This document shows positions 17,342 through 25,430 of a stretch of DNA of 38,728 bases, piece by piece. Below the pieces are notes generated by a model. It did no database searches. It was not told the DNA's origin and saw only the letters and a list, made by a program, of their open reading frames with translations. The DNA is from CAYVQZ01 sp964453435 (GTDB taxonomy: Bacteria; Abyssobacteria; SURF-5). The stretch lies in NCBI GenBank assembly GCA_964453435.1, contig CAYVQZ010000052.1:1-38728 (forward strand). Reading direction: 5' to 3'. Position numbers and translations under genes: made by a program. Position 1 is the stretch's first letter. Each line of letters starts with the position of its first letter.

Positions 17342-19732
17342 ATGAAAGTCTGCCGAAAAAAAGAATGGCTCATCGGGCTGACCGCGCTGTTCGGAGCCGC
17401 ACTGTTCGTGTACAGCCGAACCCTTTGTCCCACAGTGTACTGGGAGGACTCAGGCGAGCTTATCGCTGTTTCGTATGTGCTCGGTATCCCCCATCCTCCG
17501 GGCCACCCGCTCTATGCCATTCTCGGCCGCCTGTTTACGCTTCTGCCGTGGGGCTCGATTGCCCAACGCGTAAACTTCATGTCGGCGTTCTTCGGCGCGC
17601 TCGCCGCGTCGTTGGTGTATCCGGCGGTGTTGATGCTTCTCCGCGCTGAACGAGAGCAATCCGTCATCCGCCATTGTGCGGGAGCGACAGCGGCCCTTTT
17701 TGCGGCTTTCGGAGTCACCCTGTGGGACCAGGCGGTTGTGGCCGAGACTTCCACCCTTCACGCATTCTTCTTCATCCTGCTTGTGTGCCTCTTCCTCAGA
17801 CTTCTCTCGGCGCATGACGAGAAAGCGTTCTACCGAAGCCTCTTTTTCTTTTGCTTCGTATACGGCCTGAGCCTCACAAATCATGTTGCGGGGGTATTCG
17901 CAATCCCTGCCTTTGTTGTGTGGGCCTGGGTGAGCTTTCGCGGCAAGCAGGGCTTCTTGCGGAAGGCTACCCCATCCGTATTCTTTTTCCTGCTGGGTTT
18001 GTCGGTTTATCTTTACCTTCCAATCCGGTCGGCTCAGGACCCGGTTATCGATTGGGGGAACCCCGAGTCATTCAGAAACTTTCTGTGGGTAGTAACGGCT
18101 TCGCAATTTAAGAGCGACGTCTTCGGTTTTCCCGCCCGTTCCGAAATCATTGAAATCGCGGCCGGGCGCCTGTCCCTTATTCGTGAAAACTACATGGCCT
18201 TAGGACTGTCGCTCATGCTCATCGGTATCTGGCGCGCCTTCCGAAACAACAGAAACTTTCTCCTCTTCTCGGCGACCGTTGTCGCCACGCTGTTTATCGT
18301 TACGCTTAACCCGTCTTTCATAACCGCGTACTTCATTCCCGCCCTTCTTCTGTTGGCTGTCTTTATCGGGCTTGGCGCTTATACGGTGGTTGTGAACCTC
18401 GTCTTGATGACCGGAGCGCCTTTGATGCGGCGCGTATCCGCCTTCGTCCTGTGCTTTGTCCTGCTTCTCTCTCCCGTGCTTCCGCTCGCTCGGCATTATC
18501 CCGTCAACGACAGGAGCGATTACTACAGAGCCAGGGAGTACGGCATGCGCATACTGGCGTTGTTGCCGCCCAACGCCCTGTTTTTCACCATCGACTTGAA
18601 CGCCATGTTCGTCATCTGGTACTTGATGCACTGCGAAGGCATAAGGGAAGATGTCATGGTCGTTGAACCCTCGTGGCTCGCGAATTCGGCGCAAATGCGC
18701 GAGGAAATACTCCGGCGGTATCCGGAATTGCTGATGCCCGCAACAGGGGAGAGGATGGCCGATGCGCCCGCAGTTGGAAGCTCACCATTATTCGATGAAA
18801 ATGTGATTACGAATATAATGCGCATGAATGCGGAATTGCGGCCCGTATTCTGGGGCGCAGCCCCTGTCGCTCCTCATTCGATGTGCCCGCAGGGCCTGGT
18901 CTATGAATTTGTCGGCGCCGAACAGGATTCCTGCTCGGAACAGGATATTGAAAAGACGAGAACATTCTGGGAGGAAATCGCGGAGGAATTCAGGGAAAAC
19001 CCGGAGTTGGCGTCCGACCGGATGACTTCGCTGCTTTATCCCGAAAACCTGCAACATCAGAGCCGTTACTTTGCTTTGAACGGACGGCACGAACTTGCGG
19101 AATGGGCCGCACGCCTTGCTCTCGAACTGAACCCTGCGTATGCTCCCGCATGGCTGCGCCTGGCTGAGGTGTGTGAGGATAGAGAAGACCGCGAAAAGGC
19201 GCTCGCCTGTCTGGACCAGGCAGCGAGGCTTGATGTTCGCTTGGGCCCGCGCGCTCACTATAAGAAGAGTCTCGTCTTCTATTCACTGGGCAGGTATGAG
19301 GCGGCGGCAAACGAGTTGAGCCAGGTTATCAGGGAAGCGCCCGCCTATCCGAACGCAAACAACATGCTCGGGGCGGTCTTCCTTGTTCAAGGCCGGGTGG
19401 ACATGGCGGAGATGCATTTTCGCGAAGAACTTCGCCACAATCCTCAAACTACCCCCGCCTATTCAAACCTGGCTCAGATACTCATTCAAAAAAACCGGTT
19501 TGACGAAGCGGAAAGTCTATTGAAAAACGGTATCGAAGCAGACCACACCCTGTGGCAAAACTATTATTTCCTTTCCCAGTTGTGCGGTCTGTGCGGAAGA
19601 AATCGTGAGGCGGAAGAACACCTTGCCGAAGCTGTGCGCCTTGGAGGCGAGCAGGTCTTGAGGGCAATGGAGCAGAACCCCTATTTCAGAAATCTTCGGC
19701 TCGAAACGAACGGTGGCGGCGTTGACCTCTGA
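17342..19732 (+). CDS. DUF2723 membrane glycosyltransferase-like protein with TPRs (paralog 2)
   Basis: A 796-residue paralog of the previous gene with the same order: DUF2723 (TLCPTVYWEDSGEL, GIPHPPGHPLYAILG, WDQAVVAETSTLHAF), about ten membrane segments, a soluble insert, then TPR-like repeats (for example YEAAANELSQVI, VDMAEMHFREEL, FDEAESLLKNGI). The first acidic residue of the DD pair is Glu here (WED). The soluble region is more diverged than the membrane half, as expected if the three copies handle different acceptors. It lies 23 bases after paralog 1, and its last 20 bases overlap paralog 3. Its ribosome-binding site is weak. Confidence 0.85.
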   Translation: MKVCRKKEWLIGLTALFGAALFVYSRTLCPTVYWEDSGELIAVSYVLGIPHPPGHPLYAILGRLFTLLPWGSIAQRVNFMSAFFGALAASLVYPAVLMLLRAEREQSVIRHCAGATAALFAAFGVTLWDQAVVAETSTLHAFFFILLVCLFLRLLSAHDEKAFYRSLFFFCFVYGLSLTNHVAGVFAIPAFVVWAWVSFRGKQGFLRKATPSVFFFLLGLSVYLYLPIRSAQDPVIDWGNPESFRNFLWVVTASQFKSDVFGFPARSEIIEIAAGRLSLIRENYMALGLSLMLIGIWRAFRNNRNFLLFSATVVATLFIVTLNPSFITAYFIPALLLLAVFIGLGAYTVVVNLVLMTGAPLMRRVSAFVLCFVLLLSPVLPLARHYPVNDRSDYYRAREYGMRILALLPPNALFFTIDLNAMFVIWYLMHCEGIREDVMVVEPSWLANSAQMREEILRRYPELLMPATGERMADAPAVGSSPLFDENVITNIMRMNAELRPVFWGAAPVAPHSMCPQGLVYEFVGAEQDSCSEQDIEKTRTFWEEIAEEFRENPELASDRMTSLLYPENLQHQSRYFALNGRHELAEWAARLALELNPAYAPAWLRLAEVCEDREDREKALACLDQAARLDVRLGPRAHYKKSLVFYSLGRYEAAANELSQVIREAPAYPNANNMLGAVFLVQGRVDMAEMHFREELRHNPQTTPAYSNLAQILIQKNRFDEAESLLKNGIEADHTLWQNYYFLSQLCGLCGRNREAEEHLAEAVRLGGEQVLRAMEQNPYFRNLRLETNGGGVDL

Positions 19733-22109
19733 CCGATTAAAACACTGGTTGTTCCTGACGGCAATATTCATGTTTGCGTTCGGATTGTATATCCGCACCC
19801 TCTGCCCCACCGTGTACTGGGATGATGCCGGAGAGTTGATCGCGGCGTGCTACACCCTTGGAATTCCGCATCCGCCCGGTCACCCGTTGTATGCCATTAT
19901 CGGCAAGTTGTTCACGTTCATTCCAATCGGTTCCCCGGCTTATGGCGTCAACCTGATGTCGGCCTTTTTCGGAGCGCTCACGTGCGCATTGGTCTTTCAA
20001 ATCGTTCGAGAGCTTGCGGCGCAAAAGAATGAACTGCGACGGTTTGCAAATTTCGGGGGCCTCCTCGCGGCGTGTTTCTCCATGGTTTCGCTGCTGCTGT
20101 GGGACCAGTCCACGGTGGCGGAGACCACCACGCTTCATTCGTTTTTCATGATGCTCGTTACGTTGCTGGCCTTTCGTATATATTTCGGCGGGCCGACAGA
20201 TCCCCGACTGACAAGAAGACTCCTGGTGTTCGGCTTCGTATACGGCTTGAGTTTCACGAATCATGTGGCGGGTACCTTCTTTGCGCCTTCAATTGCGCTC
20301 ATCCTCGCGGCCGGACTCAAGACCGAGCTTTTCCGGCCGAGGAGACTCGCGGGCGTGATAGTGCTTTTTGCGCTTGCGCTTCTCGTCTATCTGTATCTTC
20401 CCGTCAGGTCCCGATTCGACCCCGCGATAGACTGGGGCAATCCCGAAACACTGGAAAATTTCCTGTGGGTGGTGACGGCGAAACAATACAGCAGAAACAT
20501 TCTCCGTCTCCCAACCTTTGCGGCGTTCATACAGGGTCTTCACAATATGACATCGACATTCGTCTCCAACATGACCGTTCCGGGATGCTTACTTGGGATT
20601 GGCGGGGCGGTCGCCCTTTGGAGAGAACGAAAGCCGGTCGTCATCTACGGTTCGCTCGTCATTCTGATTCTCTTTTTAATCAGCCTGAACAGCGCCTTCA
20701 TCTCCGTTTACCTGCTTCCCGCCGTGCTTTTGTTGGCCATCTGGGCCGGATACGGCGTCGCCGCTCTCTGCGCAAAGGCTGATGCGATGGCATCGGCTGT
20801 CGCAGCGGCCAGAAAAGCCCGGCTGACCTATCTCATTCATGCGGCCTCTCTCATTTACGTTTCGGCGCTGTTGGTATCGAACTTTTCCGAAAGAGACAGG
20901 AGCCCCCATGTTTACGCGAAAGACTATGGCGAGCGCCTGTTGTCTTCTCTTCCGCATAATGCCGTCCTGATAACGGGAACCGCCGACACCCTTTTCATCA
21001 GTTGGTACCTGCAATATTGTGAGAACTACCGAACGGATGTGAAGGTAATCACGCGAAACGGCCTCACCCGTCCCGGGTATCTCCAACAAATCAGAGACCT
21101 CTATCCCGAATTGAATATCCCGAGGGAATTTGAATATGTGAGCGATGAAGGGGTTGTTCCCTCTCATATCCACGACCGGGGAACCGGTTTGCCATGGTTC
21201 GTCAATTCCTATTTCAAGCGCTTCTATGACCTCAACTCTCCCGACTTCGTGATTTTCTGGGAGGGATTGGAACCCAATCAGCTTCTTGCAAAACATTTCG
21301 TGCCTCATGATTTGGTTTTCCGCGTACTCTCCAAGGGAGAAAAAGCGCCGGAAAAACCTCTGCTGATTGAGAGCGCCGACGAAATCATCGAGACAATAAA
21401 CGCAGACCCCGCTGCCGGCAAAGTGTATGGCAATCACATGTTCAATTACGCCCTGTATAACCAATGGCGTCACAACATTCCCGAGACCGAGCGCTATTAC
21501 CACCAGGCGCTGAAACTCTTCCCGAACGATTCGAGAACGCTCAATAATCTTGGCGCTCTTCTCGCGCAACAGGGCAGAATGGAGGAGGCGGCGGAGAAAT
21601 TTCTCCAGGCGTTTCGCCTCAATGTCAATGACCCTGCGGCAAATCACAATGTGGGGCGAATACTTCTGGAGAAAGGCGAATTCGAGAGAGCGATTCCTTA
21701 TTTTCAACGGTCAATACATTTTGACCCGGATAATTTCGAGGACTACCACAACCTGGGGCTTTGCTACGCCGCCAGGGGGAAAAACAAGCGGGCGTTGCGG
21801 ATGCTTCAAAAGGCCCTCGAACTGAATCCGGAATCCCCTCATGCGCTGTCTTCGCTGGGTGTCCTCCATCTTCGAATGAAGGAGACGAAAAATGCGGAGG
21901 CCTGCCTAAAAGCGGCAGTTCGGCTCGAACCGGATAGCGCTGAAAATTGGTACAACCTTGCCTGCATGCAGGCGCTCGAAGGTGACACCGCCGGCTCCTC
22001 AGAAAGCTTAAGAAAAGCCCTAAGTCTCGATTTTAAAAGAACTTGCGATTTAGCATCAAAAGACTCCAAGGTTGCTCCCATTCTCTCTTCCCTCCTAAAA
22101 AATCCCTGA
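19713..22109 (+). CDS. DUF2723 membrane glycosyltransferase-like protein with TPRs (paralog 3)
   Basis: A 798-residue third paralog: TLCPTVYWDDAGEL, GIPHPPGHPLYAIIG and WDQSTVAETTTLHSF in the DUF2723 domain, membrane segments to about residue 390, a soluble region, and five or six canonical TPRs at the C-terminus (residues about 590-780; repeats such as NPESPHALSSLGVLHLR). The GTG start overlaps the end of paralog 2 by 20 bases, so it is probably translationally coupled; a start further in would cut the first membrane segment. It is the last glycosyltransferase before the pilin genes, whose sigma-54 promoter begins 12 bases after its stop. Confidence 0.85.
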   Translation: MAALTSDRLKHWLFLTAIFMFAFGLYIRTLCPTVYWDDAGELIAACYTLGIPHPPGHPLYAIIGKLFTFIPIGSPAYGVNLMSAFFGALTCALVFQIVRELAAQKNELRRFANFGGLLAACFSMVSLLLWDQSTVAETTTLHSFFMMLVTLLAFRIYFGGPTDPRLTRRLLVFGFVYGLSFTNHVAGTFFAPSIALILAAGLKTELFRPRRLAGVIVLFALALLVYLYLPVRSRFDPAIDWGNPETLENFLWVVTAKQYSRNILRLPTFAAFIQGLHNMTSTFVSNMTVPGCLLGIGGAVALWRERKPVVIYGSLVILILFLISLNSAFISVYLLPAVLLLAIWAGYGVAALCAKADAMASAVAAARKARLTYLIHAASLIYVSALLVSNFSERDRSPHVYAKDYGERLLSSLPHNAVLITGTADTLFISWYLQYCENYRTDVKVITRNGLTRPGYLQQIRDLYPELNIPREFEYVSDEGVVPSHIHDRGTGLPWFVNSYFKRFYDLNSPDFVIFWEGLEPNQLLAKHFVPHDLVFRVLSKGEKAPEKPLLIESADEIIETINADPAAGKVYGNHMFNYALYNQWRHNIPETERYYHQALKLFPNDSRTLNNLGALLAQQGRMEEAAEKFLQAFRLNVNDPAANHNVGRILLEKGEFERAIPYFQRSIHFDPDNFEDYHNLGLCYAARGKNKRALRMLQKALELNPESPHALSSLGVLHLRMKETKNAEACLKAAVRLEPDSAENWYNLACMQALEGDTAGSSESLRKALSLDFKRTCDLASKDSKVAPILSSLLKNP

Positions 22110-22117
22110 TGTTTCTT

Positions 22118-22135
22118 TTCGGTATGCTTCTTGCA
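22118..22135 (+). promoter_or_regulatory. Sigma-54 promoter variant upstream of pilin 1
   Basis: GG (22121-22122) and GC (22133-22134) are separated by exactly 10 bases in TCGGTATGCTTCTTGCA. The -12 box TTGCA is perfect; the -24 box is GGTAT instead of GGCAC. The same GGTATGCNNCTTGC string occurs before pilin 2 at identical spacing. Transcription would start near 22146, 46 bases before the pilin ATG. Confidence 0.65.
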
Positions 22136-22191
22136 CGACCCTGAGATTAATTGTTTCTTTGTCAGGAGGTTAAGGCAAAAGGCCGATTATC

Positions 22192-22704
22192 ATGAACACA
22201 AACAGAAACGCGGGCTTCACCCTCATCGAATTAATGATAGTCTCTGCAATCATCGTCATTATCGCCGCCATCGCAATACCAAATATCATCAATGCGAAGA
22301 TGGCCGCAAACGAAAGCTCCGCCATCGGAGCTCTCCGAACGCTGTCCAGCGCGCAAAACACGTTCCAGGGAATGTGCGCGACCGACGCTGACGGTGACGG
22401 CGTTGGCGAATATGGAGATTTTAACTTGCTGAGTAATGCGGGTCCCATGTTCATCGACGACAGCCTCGGCAGCGGACAAAAATCCGGCTACTTCCTGATG
22501 GTGACAACCACGGGTGTTTCGGATTCGGACGAGTTCATGTGGCAGGCCACCGCATACCCGATAAGTTGGAGTTGGACGGGGCGAAAGACATTTTACATCG
22601 ATGAAAGCGGCGTGATTCGAGGGAGTGATGTTGGTGGCGTGCCGGCCACGCGAGTCGCTGCCGCCCCGATGTTTGGCGGCAATTATCCCCCCATATCAAA
22701 CTAG
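22192..22704 (+). CDS. Type IV major-pilin-like protein (pilin 1)
   Basis: A 170-residue prepilin. A short basic leader ends in Gly8, followed by FTLIEL with Glu at +5, the prepilin peptidase site, and then a long hydrophobic helix. The globular part begins ANESSAIGALRTLSSAQNTF, a motif shared with pilin 2. Residues 65-76 (DADGDGVGEYGD) match the 12-position EF-hand calcium loop at positions 1, 3, 5, 6, 9 and 12. AAAAGG lies nine bases before ATG; a stronger GGAGG is 22 bases away and too far. It probably forms the pilus fibre or a minor pilin, and may be a substrate of the upstream glycosyltransferases. Confidence 0.93.
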   Translation: MNTNRNAGFTLIELMIVSAIIVIIAAIAIPNIINAKMAANESSAIGALRTLSSAQNTFQGMCATDADGDGVGEYGDFNLLSNAGPMFIDDSLGSGQKSGYFLMVTTTGVSDSDEFMWQATAYPISWSWTGRKTFYIDESGVIRGSDVGGVPATRVAAAPMFGGNYPPISN

Positions 22705-23032
22705 GCCGTCGCAAATTGCTGGTTTTCGACAATTATTGTCACGGAAACGAAAGAGAAAATGGCTGAAATCCTGGGAAAAACAAGAAGGCTTCTGAGCATC
22801 CTGCTGCAAAAGATGCCGGATATTCGGCGCAAATCGGGCATTTTGCGGGCAACAGCTCCGGATGTTCCGCCGGACAAAGAAATTGGTATGCAACTTGCTC
22901 TTTGCTTGGCTGAGAAAAAAACAAAGCCTTTATATGGGGAGGTGAGGCAATAGCGTCCCAGAGCGATTTCCGAAGGAGCTTCAAAGTCTTAGGTAGGGAA
23001 ATTATCACACAGGGTTTTCAAAGGAGGAAGTC
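22705..23032. other. Inter-pilin gap, 328 bases
   Basis: This gap holds a sigma-54 promoter (22885-22898) and the leader of pilin 2. A 64-codon frame at 22759-22953 lacks a convincing ribosome-binding site, covers the promoter and resembles nothing known, so it is not called as a gene. No terminator hairpin was seen after pilin 1, so read-through into pilin 2 is possible. Confidence 0.6.
22883..22899 (+). promoter_or_regulatory. Sigma-54 promoter variant upstream of pilin 2
   Basis: TTGGTATGCAACTTGCT has GG (22885-22886) and GC (22897-22898) at the exact 10-base spacing, and shares GGTATGCNNCTTGC with the pilin 1 promoter. Transcription would start near 22910, leaving a leader of about 120 bases. 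PilR is the expected activator. Confidence 0.7.
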
Positions 23033-23527
23033 ATGAGAAACAAGAAGGGTTTTACGCTGATTGAGTTGATGATCGTGGTTGCGATCATCGCAATCATAGC
23101 GGCAATCGCTATTCCAAACCTGCTGAGAGCTCGGTTGGCTTCAAACGAATCCTCGGCTATCGGCGCCATGCGAACTCTTGCGAGTGCGCAGAGCACTTTC
23201 CAGTCAGGGGCGAACACGGACCAAGATACTGATGGAACCGGTGAATATGCCGACCTGGTTATGCTTTACACCGCAACCCCGCCCTATATCGACGAGATAT
23301 TGGGCACGGGGCAGAAGTCCGGCTACTTCTACCAGGTCACTACCACGGGTGTTGTGGACACCGACGAGATTATGTGGTGGGCCACCGCCTATCCGATAGC
23401 GTTTCAACAGACCGGAAACCGCTCGTTCTATGTTGACGAGTCCGGCGTGCTCCGCGGACAGGATATCGGCGGCGGCGCTGTCGCTAACCGTGCGGCTGGC
23501 GTGGCATTGCCTCCGGTTGGCAGCTAA
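23033..23527 (+). CDS. Type IV major-pilin-like protein (pilin 2)
   Basis: A 164-residue prepilin with leader MRNKKG, cleavage before FTLIEL (Glu at +5), and the helix MIVVAIIAIIAAIAIPNLL. It is a paralog of pilin 1 along its whole length (NESSAIGAMRTLASAQSTF; GTGQKSGYFYQVTTTGV; YVDESGVLRGQDIGG). Residues 63-74 (DQDTDGTGEYAD) again fit an EF-hand calcium loop. AAAGGAGG five bases before ATG is the best ribosome-binding site in the block, and a strong terminator follows, both suggesting the highly expressed major pilin. The name pilA is likely but not proven. Confidence 0.95.
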   Translation: MRNKKGFTLIELMIVVAIIAIIAAIAIPNLLRARLASNESSAIGAMRTLASAQSTFQSGANTDQDTDGTGEYADLVMLYTATPPYIDEILGTGQKSGYFYQVTTTGVVDTDEIMWWATAYPIAFQQTGNRSFYVDESGVLRGQDIGGGAVANRAAGVALPPVGS

Positions 23528-23578
23528 TAGTCGGATATGCCAGAAGGCTGGCCCGAGCCAGCTCAACCATAGGGAACC

Positions 23579-23616
23579 GGTCGGCATCCCCAGCGCGGGG
23601 ATGCCGACCCTTTTTT
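23579..23616 (+). terminator. Strong intrinsic terminator of the pilus block
   Basis: A 13-bp perfect stem (23579-23591 with 23597-23609), five-base loop AGCGC, then C and six T. A smaller hairpin (GCTGGC-CCGA-GCCAGC, 23547-23562) lies just before it. It ends transcription of the co-oriented genes that began at 3853. Confidence 0.93.
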
Positions 23617-24177
23617 CGCACCGCCGGTTTACACGTAACCGGTTCCAAACCAGGCGCGTTCGTTCAATCTCACCCCGTCCGAGTAGTTATGCGCCTTGTC
23701 TCCGGGCCTCAAGCCATGGTTCAGCTTCGCGATAAATCGTTCGAGCGCTTCGGGAATGACGAGCACGATGTTGTTGGCGGGGGGTACGGCTCCGTGGGCA
23801 TCAAATTGACCGAGAACATCTCGCTGGAGGTGTTTGCCGAGGGCCGGCAATTTTGCAGTAGACAGCGCAGCCGGATTCGACTACTACCTTCTTGGTACAA
23901 ACTTGAAGACGCTCTTCTGACGTTGTTCCGGCGCAACGCCCGGTGTGTCCCCCGAAATTTCCGCTGGTAAGTCGCTCCCGAAAGCGACACATCGAAATAC
24001 CCGCCCTTCCTGAGCCGGTTCTCGTTGTCGCGCTGTTTTCCCATGCTTGAAATCGTCATCTTCATCTCATATACTCAGGTAAGTCATATCGCTTGTGGTG
24101 GCCGCCCACGTGGTCTTCCGGAAGCATCGTGGCTACTGACCTCTGTAAGCGCTGTTGTCCTGCAAGGAGAAGACGAC
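23617..24177. other. Gene-free gap, 561 bases, possibly decayed coding sequence
   Basis: Overlapping frames on both strands (for example 23629-23850 minus and 23689-23970 plus) have neither ribosome-binding sites nor recognisable motifs. The minus frame ending at 23629 has a protein-like composition and may be a gene remnant, but I cannot name it. The last 20 bases hold the ribosome-binding site of the flavin oxidoreductase. Confidence 0.4.
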
Positions 24178-25359
24178 ATGTCGAAACTGTTCGAACCCGG
24201 AAAGATAGGGTCAATGCAATTGAAAAATCGCTTTGTTCGTTCGGCAACGGCTGAATGCTTATGCTCGGACGATTGTCGGATTACTGACCGCTACCTTCGC
24301 GCGTATGCGCAACTCGCAAAGGGTGGGGTCGCTCTCATTATTCCGGGTAATTACTATGTCAACGCCATGGGGCGGGCAATCCCGCGTATCATGGTGGTGG
24401 ACAAAGACGAGATTATTGACGACCTTCGAAAAGTCGTGGAAGTGGTTCACGAACACGGCGCAAAGATAGTCGCGCAGCTTAACCATGGCGGCAGACAATG
24501 TGACCCGAAAGTCCTCGGCGCGACGCCCATTGCTCCGTCCGCTGTCCGCGACATGCTCAGCATGGTGAAGCCTCGCGAAATGACCCACGGTGAAATCGAG
24601 AAAACTATTCGGGCTTTCGGAGATGGCGCGCGGCGGGCTCGGGAGGCCGGCTTCGACGGCGTGCAGATTCATGCGGCCCATGGCTACCTCATCAACCAGT
24701 TCCTCTCGGGGCACACGAATCGGCGAACAGACCAGTGGGGCGGGACTCTCGAAAACCGAATGCGGTTCCTGCTCGAAATATATAAGGCCGTTCGCTCCGC
24801 AGTCGGTCTTGATTACCCGATATTGATTAAAATCAACGCAGAAGACTTTATCGCGCGCGGGGTAACGCTCGACGAGTGCGTCATCGTATGCAAGCGGTTG
24901 GACGAAATGGGAATCGACGCGATAGAGGTCAGCGGCGGAATCGCGGAAAAAGGACTGGTAACGATCAAGGGAGACCTGCCGAGAGACCTCATGCTGAAGA
25001 ACCGGAACATCGTCGAGAAATTCCTCATGAAGTTTATCGAGAAATCTCTGCGCGAAGCGGCCCGTTTCGAGGAAGCGTATTTCCTCCCGCATGCGGCTGC
25101 GGTGAAAAGAAATGTTAGTGTTCCCGTGCTCGCCGTTGGCGGCATGCGGCGTCGCGCGACAATGGAGCGGGCGCTCGAGAGCGGGCAGGCGGATTTTATC
25201 TCATTGTGCCGGCCGTTCATACGGCAGCCGAACCTGGTCAACCTGATGGAAAAGTCTGACGCCGACCCGATTACCTGCACGAGCTGCAATCGCTGCTCGC
25301 TCGAGATCGTGGTCCACTATAATCCGATGAAATGCTACAGTTCGGAGGGGCAGAATTGA
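24178..25359 (+). CDS. Old Yellow Enzyme-family flavin oxidoreductase with Fe-S motif
   Basis: A 393-residue FMN TIM-barrel reductase: KLFEPGKIGSMQLKNRFVRSAT at the start, AQLNHGGRQ, FDGVQIHAAHGYLINQFLS with the His-x-x-His-like substrate site, TDQWGGTLENRMRF, and phosphate-binding VLAVGGMR. Near the end C367, C370, C373 and C386 are spaced C-x2-C-x2-C-x12-C, as for the 4Fe-4S cluster of trimethylamine dehydrogenase, yet the protein stops there with no C-terminal FAD/NAD(P) domain. Electrons must therefore come from another protein or directly from NAD(P)H. A longer frame from 24025 exists, but AAGGAG eight bases before ATG 24178 and homology fix this start. The substrate, probably an enone or enoyl compound, is unknown. 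Confidence 0.9.
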   Translation: MSKLFEPGKIGSMQLKNRFVRSATAECLCSDDCRITDRYLRAYAQLAKGGVALIIPGNYYVNAMGRAIPRIMVVDKDEIIDDLRKVVEVVHEHGAKIVAQLNHGGRQCDPKVLGATPIAPSAVRDMLSMVKPREMTHGEIEKTIRAFGDGARRAREAGFDGVQIHAAHGYLINQFLSGHTNRRTDQWGGTLENRMRFLLEIYKAVRSAVGLDYPILIKINAEDFIARGVTLDECVIVCKRLDEMGIDAIEVSGGIAEKGLVTIKGDLPRDLMLKNRNIVEKFLMKFIEKSLREAARFEEAYFLPHAAAVKRNVSVPVLAVGGMRRRATMERALESGQADFISLCRPFIRQPNLVNLMEKSDADPITCTSCNRCSLEIVVHYNPMKCYSSEGQN

Positions 25360-25395
25360 GGTCGCGGCTGGCCCGAGACCTCAAAAATTATTTTT
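25356..25395 (+). terminator. Probable terminator after the flavin oxidoreductase
   Basis: TTGAGGTC (25356-25363) pairs with GACCTCAA (25377-25384) across a 13-base loop, followed by an AT-rich stretch ending in five T (25391-25395). The gene on the other side converges on it. Confidence 0.45.
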
Positions 25396-25430
25396 CACCG
25401 CGTTTGTCGGCATGATTTTCCCTCGTACTC

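Noticed and set aside
22759..22953. 64-codon frame between the two pilins
   Set aside because: No good ribosome-binding site, no motif, and it covers the sigma-54 promoter of pilin 2.
23629..23850. Minus-strand frame after the pilus terminator
   Set aside because: Protein-like composition but no start signal and no family; at most a remnant.
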